This document shows, piece after piece, positions 33,530 through 46,360 of a DNA stretch of 64,000 nucleotides; the stretch's first letter is position 1; each line of letters starts with the position of its first letter. This DNA is from Hydractinia symbiolongicarpus (taxonomy: Eukaryota > Cnidaria > Hydrozoa > Anthoathecata > Hydractiniidae), in assembly GCF_029227915.1 (NCBI RefSeq), contig NC_079885.1, positions 1,116,001 to 1,180,000 of the forward strand, read 5' to 3'. The position numbers and the translations under genes are program-made. The notes under the pieces were generated by a model, which made no database searches, was not told the origin of the DNA, and saw only the letters and a list, made by a program, of their open reading frames with translations.

Positions 33530-35380
33530 GTCAACTCATTTCCCAAACGATTTTTTATATTATTTTTTTACCACTAAACGCATGAGACTTGTAGTTTTCA
33601 AAAATATTTTCATATTTGATGGGACGCTGAATAAAAGAAGTTTAATCGCCGGCAAACGAAAATCCGCGATTTCCCGTAAACCTCGGACTCGGCCCGTATA
33701 GTCAAAAGTATACAAAGAAAGTACCCAGGGAGTAAACTCATTTCCCGAACGATTTTTTAAATTATTTTTTCACCACTAAAACGCATGAGACTTGTAGTTT
33801 TCAAAAATGTTTTCATTTTTGATGAGACGCTTAATGAAAGAGGTTTAATCGCCGGCAAACGAAATCCCGCGTTTTCCCGTAAATCCGGGGCTTGGCCCGT
33901 ATAGTCTAATGTATACAAAGAAAGTACCCAGGGAGTAAACTCATTTCCCGAACGATTTTTTAAATTTTTTTTTCACCACTAAAACGCATGAGACTTGTAG
34001 TTTTTAAAAATGTTTTCATTTTTGATGAGACGCTTAATGAAAGAGGTTTAATCGCCGGAAAACAAAAACCCGCGATTTCCCGTAAATCCCGGGCTTGGCC
34101 CGTATAGTCGAATGTATGCAAAGAAAGTACCTTGTGAGTAAACTCATTTCCAGAACGATTTTTTAAATTATTTTTTCACCACTAAAACGCATAAGACTTG
34201 TAGTTTTTAAAAATGTTTTCATTTTTGTTGAGACGCTGAATAAAAGAAGTTTAATCGCCGGCAAAAGAAAACCCGCGATTTCCCGTAAATCCCGGCTTGG
34301 CCCGTATAGTCAAAAGTATACAAAGAAAGTACCCAGGGAGTAAACTCATTTCCCGAACGATTTTTTAAATTACTTTTTTACCACTAAAACGCATGAGACT
34401 TGTAGTTTTTAAAAATGTTTTAATTTTCGATGAGACGCTGAATAAAAGAAGTTTAATCGCCGGCAAACGAAAACCTGCGATTTCCCGTAAATTATGGACT
34501 CGGCCCGCATAGTCAAAAGTATACAAAGAAAGTACCCAGGGAGTAAACTCATTTCCCAAACGATTTTTTACATTACTTTTTCACCACTAAAACGCATAAG
34601 ACTTGTAGTTTTTAAAAATGTTTTCATTTTTGATGAGACGCTGAATAAAAGAAGTTTAATCGCCGGCAAACGAAAACCCGCGTTTTCCCGTAAATCCGGG
34701 GCTTGGCCCGTATAGTCGAATGTATACAAAGAAAGTACCCAGGGAGTAAACTCATTTCCCGAACGATTTTTTAAATTTTTTTTTCACCACTAAAACGCAT
34801 GAGACTTGTAGTTTTCAAAAATGTTTTCATTTTTGATGAGACGCTTAATGAAGGAGGTTTAATCGCCGGAAAACAAAAACCCGCGATTTCCCGTAAATCC
34901 CGGGCTTGGCCCGTATAGTCGAATGTATGCAAAGAAAGTACCTTGTGAGTAAACTCATTTCCAGAACGATTTTTTAAATTATTTTTTCACCACTAAAACG
35001 CATAAGACTTGTAGTTTTTAAAAATGTTTTCATTTTTGTTAAGACGCTGAATAAAAGAAGTTTAATCGCCGGCAAAAGAAAACCCGCGATTTCCCGTAAA
35101 TCCCGGCTTGGCCCGTATAGTCAAAAGTATACAAAGAAAGTACCCAGGGAGTAAACTCATTTCCCGAACGATTTTTTAAATTACTTTTTTACCACTAAAA
35201 CGCATGAGACTTGTAGTTTTTAAAAATGTTTTAATTTTCGATGAGACGCTGAATAAAAGAAGTTTAATCGCCGGCAAACGAAAACCTGCGATTTCCCGTA
35301 AATTATGGACTCGGCCCGTATAGTCAAAAGTATACAAAGAAAGTACCCAGGGAGTAAACTCATTTCCCAAACGATTTTTT
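33530..35380 (+). repeat. Block related to 17,948-18,773 with an 811-bp internal repeat
   Basis: From 33,530 (GTCAACTCATTTCCCAAACG, then AAACCTCGG) it follows 17,948 at +15,582. After one extra monomer the offset becomes +15,786 for the AATTATGGACTCGG monomer (18,579 and 34,365). Inside, a four-monomer unit repeats at 811 bp (the TTTTAATTTTCGATG monomer at 34,365 and 35,176). Confidence 0.75.
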
Positions 35381-36955
35381 AAATTATTATTTCACCACTA
35401 AAACGCATGAGACTTGTAGTTTTCAAGAATGTTTTCATTTTTGTTGAGACGCTGAATAAAAGCAGATTAATCGCCGGCAAACGAAAACCTGCGATTTCCC
35501 GTAAATCCCGGACTCGGCCTTATAGTCAAAAGTATACAAAGAAAGTACCCAGGGAGTAAACTCATTTCCCGAACGATTTTTTAAATTTTTTTTCACCACT
35601 AAAACGCATGAGACTTGTAGTTTTCAAAAATGTTTTCATTTTTGATGAGACGCTTAATGAAAGAGGTTTAATCGCCGGAAAACAAAAACCCGCGATTTCC
35701 CGTAAATCCCGGACTTGGCCCGTATAGGCGAATGTATACAAAGAAAGTACCCTGTGAGTAAACTCATTTCCAGAACGATTTTTTAAATTATTTTTTCACC
35801 ACTAAAACGCATAAGACTTGTAGTTTTTAAAAATGTTTTCATTTTTGATGAGACGCTGAATAAAAGAAGTTTAATCGCCGGCAAACGAAAACCCGCGATT
35901 TCCCGTAAATCCCGGACTTGGCCCGTATAGTCGAATGTATACAAAGAAAGTACCCAGGGAGTCAACTCATTTCCCGAACGATTTTTTATATTATTTTTTT
36001 ACCACTAAACGCATGAGACTTGTAGTTTTCAAAAATATTTTCATATTTGATGGGACGCTGAATAAAAAAAGTTTAATCGCCGGCAAACGAAAATCCGCGA
36101 TTTCCCGTAAATCCCGGACTCAGCCCGTATAGTCAAAAGTGTACAAAGAAAGTACCCAGGAAGTAATTTCATTTCCTGAACGATTTTTAAATTATTTTTT
36201 CACCACTAAAACGCATGAGACTTTTAGTTCTCAAAAATGTTTTCATTTTTGATGAGACATTTAATGAAAGAGGTTTAATCGCCGACAAACGAAATCCCGC
36301 ATTTTCCCGTAAATCCGGGGCTTGGCCCGTATAGTCGAATGTATACAAAGAAAGTAACCAGGGAGTAAACTCATTTCCCGAACGATTTTTTAAACTTTTT
36401 TTTCACCACTAAAACGCATGAGACTTGTAGTTTTCAAAAATGTTTTCATTTTTGATGAGACGCTTAATGAAAGAGGTTTAATCGCCGGAAAACGAAAACC
36501 TGCGATTTCCCGTAAATCCCGGGCTTGGCCCGTATAGTCGAATGTATACAAAGAAAGTACCCTGTGAGTAAACTCATTTCCAGAACGATTTTTTAAATTT
36601 CTTTTTCACCACTAAAACGCATAAGACTTGTAGTTTTCAAAAATATTTTCATATTTGATGAGACGCTGAATAAAAGAAGTTCAATCGCCGGCAAACGAAA
36701 ACCTGCGATTTCCCGTAAATCCTGGACTCGGCCCGTATAGTAAAAAGTATACAAAGAAAGTTCCCAGGGAGTAAACTCATTTCCCAAACGATTTTTTAAA
36801 TTATTATTTCACCACTAAAACGCATGAGACTTGTAGTTTTCAAGAATGTTTTCATTTTTGTTGAGACGCTGAATAAAAGCAGTTTAATCGCCGGCGAACG
36901 AAAACCTGCGATTTCCCGTAAATACCGGACTCGGCCGTATAGTCAAAAGTATGCA
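34800..36955 (+). repeat. 17-monomer spacing, copy 1
   Basis: Matches 38,239-40,395 at an offset of 3,439-3,440. Shared rare markers include GTATGCAAAGAAAGTACCTTG (34,926 and 38,365), AATTATGGACTCGG, AAAAGCAGATTAATCG, GGCCTTATAGTC, GTATAGGCGAATG, AAGTGTACAAAG, CAGGAAGTAATTTC, AAAGTAACCAGG and AAAGTTCCCAGG. Confidence 0.82.
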
Positions 36956-38238
36956 AAGAAAGTACCCAGGGAGTAAACTCATTTCCCAAACGATTTTTTA
37001 AATTTTTTTTCACCACTAAAACGCATGAGACTTGTACTTTTCAAAAATGTTTTCATTTTTGATGAGACGCTTAATGAAAGAGGTTTAATCGCCGGAAAAC
37101 GAAAACCCGCGATTTCCCGTAAATCCCGGGCTTGGCCCGTATAGTCGAATGTATACAAAGAAAGTACCCTGTGAGTAAACTTATTTCCAGAACGATTTTT
37201 TAAATTATTTTTTCACCACTAAAACGCATGAGACTTGTAGTTTTCAAAAATATTTTTATATTTGATGGGACGCTGAATAAAAAAAGTTTAATCGCCGGCA
37301 ATCGAAAATCCGCGATTTCCCGTAAATCCCGGACTCGGCCCGTACAGTCAAAAGTATACAAAGAAAGTACCCAGGAAGTAATTTCATTTCCCGAACGATT
37401 TTTAAATTATTTTTTCACCACTAAAACGCATGAGACTTGTAGTTCTCAAAAATGTTTTCATTTTTGATGAGACGCTTAATGAAAGAGGTTTAATCGCCGA
37501 CAAACGAAATCCCGCGTTTTCCCGTAAATCCGGGGCTTGGCCCGTATAGTCGAATGTATACAAAGAAAGTACCCAGGGAGTAAACTCATTTCCCGAACGA
37601 TTTTTAAATTTTTTTTTCACCACTAAAACGCATGAGACTTGTAGTTTTCAAAAATGTTTTCATTTTTGATGAGACGCTTAATGAAAGAGGTTTAATCGGT
37701 GGAAAACGAAAACCCGCGATTTCCCGTAAATCCCGGGCTTGGCCCGTATAGTCGAATGTATACAAAGAAAGTACCCTGTGAGTGAACTCATTTCCAGAAC
37801 GATTTTTTAAATTTTTTTTTCACCACTAAAACGCATAAGACTTGTAGTTTTTAAAAATGTGTTCATTTTTGATGAGACGCTGAATAAAAGAAGTTTAATC
37901 GCCGGCAAACGAAAACCCGCGATTTCCCGTAAATCCCGGCTTGGCCCGTAAAGTCAAAAGTATACAAAGAAAGTACCCAGGGAGTCAACTCATTTCACAA
38001 ACGATTTTTTATATTATTTTTTTACCACTAAACGCATGAGACTTGTAGTTTTCAAAAATATTTTCATATTTGATGGGACGCTGAATAAAAGAAGTTTAAT
38101 CGCCGGCAAACGATAATCCGCGATTTCCCGTAAACCTCGGACTCGGCCCGTATAGTCAAAAGTATACAAAGAAAGTACCCAGGAAGTAAACTCATTTCCC
38201 GAACGATTTTTTAAATTATTTTTTCACCACTAAAACGC

Positions 38239-40395
38239 ATGAGACTTGTAGTTTTCAAAAATGTTTTCATTTTTGATGAGACGCTTAATGAAAGAGGTTT
38301 AATCGCCGGAAAACAAAAACACGCGATTTCCCGTAAATCCCGGGCTTGGCCCGTATAGTCGAATGTATGCAAAGAAAGTACCTTGTGAGTAAACTCATTT
38401 CCAGAACGATTTTTTAAATTATTTTTTCACCACTAAAACGCATAAGACTTGTAGTTTTTAAAAATGTTTTCATTTTTGTTGAGACGCTGAATAAAAGAAG
38501 TTTAATCGCCAGCAAAAAAAACCCGCGATTTCCCGTAAATCCCGGCTTGGCCCGTATAGTCAAAAGTATACAAAGAAAGTACCCAGGGAGTAAACTCATT
38601 TCCCGAACGATTTTTTAAATTACTTTTTTACCACTAAAACGCATGAGACTTGTAGTTTTTAAAAATATTTTAATTTTCGATGAGACGCTGAATAAAAGAA
38701 GTTTAATCGCCGGCAAACGAAAACCTGCGATTTCCCGTAAATTATGGACTCGGTCCGTATAGTCAAAAGTATACAAAGAAAGTACCCAGGGAGTAAACTC
38801 ATTTCCCAAACGATTTTTTAAATTATTATTTCACCACTAAAACGCATGAGACTTGTAGTTTTCAAGAATGTTTTCATTTTTGTTGAGACGCTGAATAAAA
38901 GCAGATTAATCGCCGGCAAACGAAAACCTGCGATTTCCCGTAAATCCCGGACTCGGCCTTATAGTCAAAAGTATACAAAGAAAGTACCCAGGGAGTAAAC
39001 TCATTTCCCGAACGATTTTTTAAATTTTTTTTCACCACTAAAACGCATGAGACTTGTAGTTTTCAAAAATGTTTTCATTTTTGATGAGACGCTTAATGAA
39101 AGAGGTTTAATCGCCGGAAAACAAAAACCCGCGATTTCCCGTAAATCCCGGACTTGGCCCGTATAGGCGAATGTATACAAAGAAAGTACCCTGTGAGTAA
39201 ACTCATTTCCAGAACGATTTTTTAAATTATTTTTTCACCACTAAAACGCATAAGACTTGTAGTTTTTAAAAATGTTTTCATTTTTGATGAGACGCTGAAT
39301 AAAAGAAGTTTAATCGCCGGCAAACGAAAACCCGCGATTTCCCGTAAATCCCGGACTTGGCCGGTATAGTCGAATGTATACAAAGAAAATACCCAGGGAG
39401 TCAACTCATTTCCCGAACGATTTTTTATATTATTTTTTTACCACTAAACGCATGAGACTTGTAGTTTTCAAAAATATTTTCATATTTGATGGGACGCTGA
39501 ATAAAAAAAAGTTTAATCGCCGGCAAACGAAAATCCGCGATTTCCCGTAAATCCCGGACTCGGCCCGTATAGTCAAAAGTGTACAAAGAAAGTACCCAGG
39601 AAGTAATTTCATTTCCCGAACGATTTTTAAATTATTTTTTCACCACTAAAACGCATGAGACTTGTAGTTCTCAAAAATGTTTTCATTTTTGATGAGACGT
39701 TTAATGAAAGAGGTTTAATCGCCGACAAACGAAATCCCGCATTTTCCCGTAAATCCGGGGCTTGGCCCGTATAGTCGAATGTATACAAAGAAAGTAACCA
39801 GGGAGTAAACTCATTTCCCGAACGATTTTTTAAACTTTTTTTTTACCACTAAAACGCATGAGACTTGTAGTTTTCAAAAATGTTTTCATTTTTGATGAGA
39901 CGCTTAATGAAAGAGGTTTAATCGCCGGAAAACGAAAACCTGCGATTTCCCGTAAATCCCGGGCTTGGCCCGTATAGTCAAATGTATACAAAGAAAGTAC
40001 CCTGTGAGTAAACTCATTTCCAGAACGTTTTTTTAAATTTTTTTTTCACCACTAAAACGCATAAGACTTGTAGTTTTCAAAAATATTTTCATATTTGATG
40101 AGACGCTGAATAAAAGAAGTTCAATCGCCGGCAAACGAAAACCTGCGATTTCCCGTAAATCCTGGACTCGGCCCGTATAGTCAAAAGTATACAAAGAAAG
40201 TTCCCAGGGAGTAAACTCATTTCCCAAACGATTTTTTAAATTATTATTTCACCACTAAAACGCATGAGACTTGTAGTTTTCAAGAATGTTTTCATTTTTG
40301 TTGAGACGCTGAATAAAAGCAGTTTAATCGCCGGCGAACGAAAACCTGCGATTTCCCGTAAATACCGGACTCGGCCGTATAGTCAAAAGTATACA
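38239..40395 (+). repeat. 17-monomer spacing, copy 2
   Basis: Second copy of the block from 34,800. Small changes mark it, including GGCCGGTATAG near 39,362 and GTCCGTATAG near 38,754. Its last eight monomers were duplicated again to give the 8-mer that follows. Confidence 0.8.
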
Positions 40396-40438
40396 AAGAA
40401 AGTACCCAGGGAGTAAACTCATTTCCCAAACGATTTTT
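38819..40438 (+). repeat. 8-monomer HOR, copy 1 (1,620 bp)
   Basis: AAATTATTATTTCACC with AAAAGCAGATTAATCG at 38,819 recurs exactly 1,620 bp later. The unit includes the GTATAGGCG, AAGTGTACAAAG, AAGTAATTTC, AAAGTAACC and AAAGTTCCC monomers in the same order. Confidence 0.85.
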
Positions 40439-42050
40439 TAAATTATTATTTCACCACTAAAACGCATGAGACTTGTAGTTTTCAAGAATGTTTTCATTTT
40501 TGTTGAGACGCTGAATAAAAGCAGATTAATCGCCGGCAAACGAAAACCTGCGATTTCCCGTAAATCCCGGACTCGGCCTTATAGTCAAAAGTATACAAAG
40601 AAAGTACCCAGGGAGTAAACTCATTTCCCGAACGATTTTTTAAATTTTTTTTCACCACTAAAACGCATGAGACTTGTAGTTTTCAAAAATGTTTTCATTT
40701 TTGATGAGACGCTTAATGAAAGAGGTTTAATCGCCGGAAAACAAAAACCCGCGATTTCCCGTAAATCCCGGACTTGGCCCGTATAGGCGAATGTATACAA
40801 AGAAAGTACCCTGTGAGTAAACTCATTTCCAGAACGATTTTTTAAATTATTTTTTCACCACTAAAACGCATAAGACTTGTAGTTTTTAAAAATGTTTTCA
40901 TTTTTGATGAGACGCTGAATAAAAGAAGTTTAATCGCCGGCAAACGAAAACCCACGATTTCCCGTAAATCCCGGACTTGGCCCATATAGTCGAATGTATA
41001 CAAAGAAAGTACCCAGGGAGTCAACTCATTTCCCGAACGATTTTTTATATTATTTTTTTACCACTAAACGCATGAGACTTGTAGTTTTCAAAAATATTTT
41101 CATATTTGATGGGACGCTGAATAAAAAAAGTTTAATCGCCGGCAAACGAAAATCCGCGATTTCCCGTAAATCCCGGACTCAGCCCGTATAGTCAAAAGTG
41201 TACAAAGAAAGTACCCAGGAAGTAATTTCATTTCCCGAACGATTTTTAAATTATTTTTTCACCACTAAAACGCATGAGACTTGTAGTTCTCAAAAATGTT
41301 TTCATTTTTGATGAGACGTTTAATGAAAGAGGTTTAATCGCCGACAAACGAAATCCCGCATTTTCCCGTAAATCCGGGGCTTGGCCCGTATAGTCGAATG
41401 TATACAAAGAAAGTAACCAGGGAGTAAACTCATTTCCCGAACGATTTTTTAAACTTTTTTTTCACCACTAAAACGCATGAGACTTGTAGTTTTCAAAAAT
41501 GTTTTCATTTTTGATGAGACGCTTAATGAAAGAGGTTTAATTGCCGGAAAACGAAAACCTGCGATTTCCCGTAAATCCCGGGCTTGGCCCGTATAGTCGA
41601 ATGTATACAAAGAAAGTACTCTGTGAGTAAACTCATTTCCAGAACGTTTTTTTAAATTTTTTTTTCACCACTAAAACGCATAAGACTTGTAGTTTTTAAA
41701 AATATTTTCATATTTGATGAGACGCTGAATAAAAGAAGTTCAATCGCCGGCAAACGAAAACCTGCGATTTCCCGTAAATCCTGGACTCGGCTCGTATAGT
41801 CAAAAGTATACAAAGAAAGTTCCCAGGGAGTAAACTCATTTCCCAAACGATTTTTTAAATTATTATTTCACCACTAAAACGCATGAGACTTGTAGTTTTA
41901 AAGAATGTTTTCATTTTTGTTGAGACGCTGAATAAAAGCAGTTTAATCGCTGGCGAACGAAAACCTGCGATTTCCCGTAAATACCGGACTCGGCCGTATA
42001 GTCAAAAGTATGCAAAGAAAGTACCCAGGGAGTAAACTCATTTCCCGAAC
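40439..42050 (+). repeat. 8-monomer HOR, copy 2
   Basis: Repeats 38,819-40,438. Private changes include CCCATATAGTCG near 40,981, GGCTCGTATAG near 41,788 and GTTTTAAAGAATG near 41,894. It ends where a two-monomer repeat begins. Confidence 0.83.
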
Positions 42051-42660
42051 GATTTTTTAAATTTTTTTTCACCACTAAAACGCATGAGACTTGTAGTTTT
42101 CAAAAATGTTTTCATTTTTGATGAGACGCTTAATGAAAGAGGTTTAATCGCCGGAAAACGAAAACCCGCGATTTCCCGTAAATCCCGGGCTTGGCCCGTA
42201 TAGTCGAATATATACAAAGAAAGTACCCTGTGAGTAAACTCATTTCCAGAACGATTTTTTAAATTATTTTTTCACCACTAAAACGCATAAGACTTGTAGT
42301 TTTTAAAAATGTTTTCATTTTTGATGAGACGCTGAATAAAAGAAGTTTAATCGCCGGCGAACGAAAACCTGCGATTTCCCGTAAATACCGGACTCGGCCG
42401 TATAGTCAAAAGTATGCAAAGAAAGTACCCAGGGAGTAAACTCATTTCCCGAACGATTTTTTAAATTTTTTTTCACCACTAAAACGCATGAGACTTGTAG
42501 TTTTCAAAAATGTTTTCATTTTTGATGAGACGCTTAAGGAAAGAGGTTTAATCGCCGGAAAACGAAAACCCGCGATTTCCCGTAAATCCCGGGCTTGGCC
42601 CGTATAGTCGAATATATACAAAGAAAGTACCCTGTGAGTAAACTCATTTCCAGAACGATT
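42008..42660 (+). repeat. Two-monomer local repeat (404 bp)
   Basis: GTATGCAAAG followed by a type 3 monomer with GTCGAATATATAC occurs at 42,008 and again at 42,412. The monomer between them ends AAATACCGGACTCGGCCGTATAG, although its front is a normal ACGCATAAG monomer, so it is a chimera formed at the crossover. Confidence 0.78.
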
Positions 42661-43522
42661 TTTTAAATTATTTTTTCACCACTAAAACGCATAAGACTTG
42701 TAGTTTTTAAAAATGTTTTCATTTTTGATGAGACGCTGAATAAAAGAAGTTTAATCGCCGGCAAACGAAAACCCGCGATTTCCCGTAAATCCCGGGCTTG
42801 GCCCGTATAGTCGAATGTATACAAAGAAAGTACCCAGGGAGTCAACTCATTTCCAGAACGATTTTTTATATTATTTTTTTACCACTAAACGCATGAGACT
42901 TGTAGTTTTCAAAAATATTTTCATATTTGATGGGACGCTGAATAAAAAAAGTTTAATCGCCGGCAATCGAAAATCCTCGATTTCCCGTAAATCCCGGACT
43001 CGGCCCGTACAGTCAAAAGTATACAAAGAAAGTACCCAGGAAGTAATTTCATTTCCCGAACGATTTTTAAATTATTTTTTCACCACTAAAACGCATGAGA
43101 CTTGTAGTTCTCAAAAATGTTTTCATTTTTGATGAGACGCTTAATGAAAGAGGTTTAATCGCCGACAAACGAAATCCCGCGTTTTCCCGTAAATCCGGGG
43201 CTTGGCCCGTATAGTCGAATGTATACAAAGAAAGTACCCAGGGAGTAAACTCATTTCCCGAACGATTTTTTAAATTTTTTTTTCACCACTAAAACGCATG
43301 AGACTTGAAGTTTTCAAAAATGTTTTCATTTTTGATGAGACGCTTAATGAAAGAGGTTTAATCGCCGGAAAACGAAAACCCGCGATTTCCCGTAAATCCC
43401 GGGCTTGGCCCGTATAGTCGAATGTATACAAAGAAAGTACCCTGTGAGTGAACTCATTTCCAGAACGATTTTTTAAATTTTTTTTTCACCACTAAAACGC
43501 ATAAGACTTGTAGTTTTTAAAA
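42661..43522 (+). repeat. Satellite segment matching 37,000-37,860
   Basis: GTACAGTC (37,343 and 43,008), GGCAATCG, AAGTAATTTC and GAGTGAACTC occur in the same order at an offset of about 5,665. This links the left side of the 14-mer block to the end of the first 17-monomer block. Confidence 0.7.
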
Positions 43523-46360
43523 ATGTTTTTATTTTTCATGAGACGCTGAATAAAAGAAGTTTAATCGCCGGCAAAAGAAAACCCGCGATTTCCCGTGAAT
43601 CCCGGCTTGGCCCGTATAGTCGAATGTATACAAAGAAAGTATCCAGGGAGTAAAGTCATTTCCCGAACGATTTTTTAAATTTTTTTTTCACCACTAAAAC
43701 GCATGAGACTTGTAGTTTTTAAAAATGTTTTCATTTTTGATGAGACACTTAATGAAAGAGGTTTAATCGCCGGAAAACGAAAACCCGCGATTTCCCGTAA
43801 ATCCCGGCCTGGCCCGTATAGTCAAAAGTATACAAAGAAAGTACCCAGGGAGTAAACTCATTTCCCGAACGATTTTTTAAATTACTTTTTCACCACTAAA
43901 ACGCATGAGACTCGTAGTTTTTAAAAATGTTTTCATTTTCGATGAAACGCTGAATAAAAGAAGTTTAATCGCCGGCAAACGAAAACCTGCGATTTCCCGT
44001 AAATCCTGGACTCGGCCCGTATAGTCAAAAGTATACAAAGAAAGTACCCAGGGAGTAAACTCATTTCCCAAACGATTTTTTAAATTATTATTTCACCACT
44101 AAAACGCATGAGACTTGTAGTTTTCAAGAATGTTTTCATTTTTGATGAGACGCTGAATAAAAGCAGTTTAATCGCCGGCAAACGAAAACCTGCGATTTCC
44201 CGTAAATCCCGGCCTCGGCCCGTATAGTCAAAAGTATACAAAGAAAGTACCCAGGGAGTAAACTCATTTCTCGAACGATTTTTTAAAATTTTTTTTCACC
44301 ACTAAAACGCATGAGACTTGTAGTTTTCAAAAATGTTTTCATTTTTGATGAGACGCTTAATGAAAGAGGTTTAATCGCCGGAAAACGAAAACCCGCGAAA
44401 TCCCGTAAATCCCGGGCTTGGCCCGTATAGTCGAATGTATACAAAGAAAGTACCCTGTGAGTAAACTCATTTCCAGAACGATTTTTTAAATTATTTTTTC
44501 ACCACTAAAACGCATAAGACTTGTAGTTTTTAAAAATGTTTTCATTTTTGATGAGACGCTGAATAAAAGAAGTTTAATCGCCGGCAAACGAGAACCCGCG
44601 ATTTCCCGTAAATCCCGGACTCGGCCCGTATAGTCAAAAGTATACAAAGAAAGTACCCAGGGAGTAAACTCATTTCCCGAACGATTTTTTAAATTTTTTT
44701 TTCACCACTAAAACGCATGAGACTTGTAGTTTTCAAAAATGTTTTCATTTTTGATGAGACGCTTAATGAAAGAGGTTTAATCGCCGGAAAACGAAAACCC
44801 GCGAATTCCCGTAAATCCCGGGCTTAGCCCGAATAGTCGAATGTATACAAAGAAAGTACCCAGGGAGTAAACTCATTTCCCGAACGATTTTTTAAATTTT
44901 TATTTCACCACTAAAACGCATGAGACTTGTAGTTTTCAAAAATGTTTTCATTTTTGATGAGACGCTTAATGAAAGAGGTTTAATCGCCGGAAAACGAAAA
45001 CCCGCGATTTCCCGTAAATCCCGGGCTTGGCCCGTATAGTCGAATGTATACAAAGAAAGTACCCTGTGAGTAAACTCATTTCTAGAACGTTTTTTTAAAT
45101 TTTTTTTTCACCACTAAAACGCATAAGACTTGTAGTTTTCAAAAATGTTTTCATTTTTGATGAGACGCTTAATGAAAGAGGTTTAATCGCCGGAAAACGA
45201 AAACCCGCGATTTCCCGTAAATCCCGGGCTTGGCCCGTATAGTCGAATGTATACAAAGAAAGTACCCTGTGAGTAAACTCATTTCCAGAACGTTTTTTTA
45301 AATTTTTTTTTCACCACTAAAACGCATAAGACTTGTAGTTTTTAAAAATGTTTTTATTTTTGATGAGACGCTGAATAAAAGAAGTTTAATCGCCGGCAAA
45401 AGAAAACCCGCGATTTCCCGTAAATCCCGGCTTGGCCCGTATAGTCGAATGTATACAAAGAAAGTACCCAGGGAGTAAACTCATTTCCCGAACGATTTTT
45501 TACATTTTTTTTTCACCACTAAAACGCATGAGACTTGTAGTTTTCAAAAATGTTTTCATTTTTGATGAGACACTTAATTAAAGAGGTTTAATCGCCGGAA
45601 AACGAAAACCCGCGATTTCCCGTAAATCCCGGCTTGGCCCGTATAGTCAAAAGTATACAAAGAAAGTACCCAGGGAGTAAACTCATTTCCCGAACGATTT
45701 TTTAAATTACTTTTTCACCACTAAAACGCATGAGACTTGTAGTTTTTAAAAATGTTTTCATTTTTGATGAGACGCTGAATAAAAGAAGTTTAATCGCCGG
45801 CAAACGAAAACCCGCGATTTCCCGTAAATCCCGGACTCGGCCCGTATAGTCAAAAGTATACAAAGAAAGTACCCAGGGAGTAAACTCATTTTCCGAACGA
45901 TTTTTTAAATTTTTTTTTCACCACTAAAACGCATGAGACTTGTAGTTTTCAAAAATGTTTTCATTTTTGATGAGACGCTTAATGAAAGAGGTTTAATCGC
46001 CGGAAAACGAAAACCCGCGAATTCCCGTAAATCCCGGGCTTAGCCCGTATAGTCGAATGTATACAAAGAAAGTACCCAGGGAGTAAACTCATTTCCCGAA
46101 CGATTTTTTAAATTTTTTTTTCACCACTAAAACGCATGAGACTTGTAGTTTTCAAAAATGTTTTCATTTTTGATGAGACGCTTAATGAAAGAGGTTTAAT
46201 CGCCGGAAAACGAAAACCCGCGATTTCCCGTAAATCCCGGGCTTGGCCCGTATAGTCGAATGTATACAAAGAAAGTACCCTGTGAGTAAACTCATTTCCA
46301 GAACGTTTTTTTAATTTTTTTTTTCACCACTAAAACGCATAAGACTTGTAGTTTTCAAAA
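43523..46360 (+). repeat. 14-monomer HOR, copy 1 (2,838 bp)
   Basis: Begins near ATGTTTTTATTTTTCATGAG and repeats at exactly 2,838 bp. Markers inside include AAAGTATCCAGG, CGATGAAACGCTG, CCCGGCCTCGG, GCGAAATCCCG, GCGAATTCCCG, CGGGCTTAGCCCG, TTTCTAGAACG and GACACTTAATTAAAG. The GCGAATTCCCG monomer occurs twice in the unit, so the 14-mer contains an older internal duplication. Confidence 0.87.
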
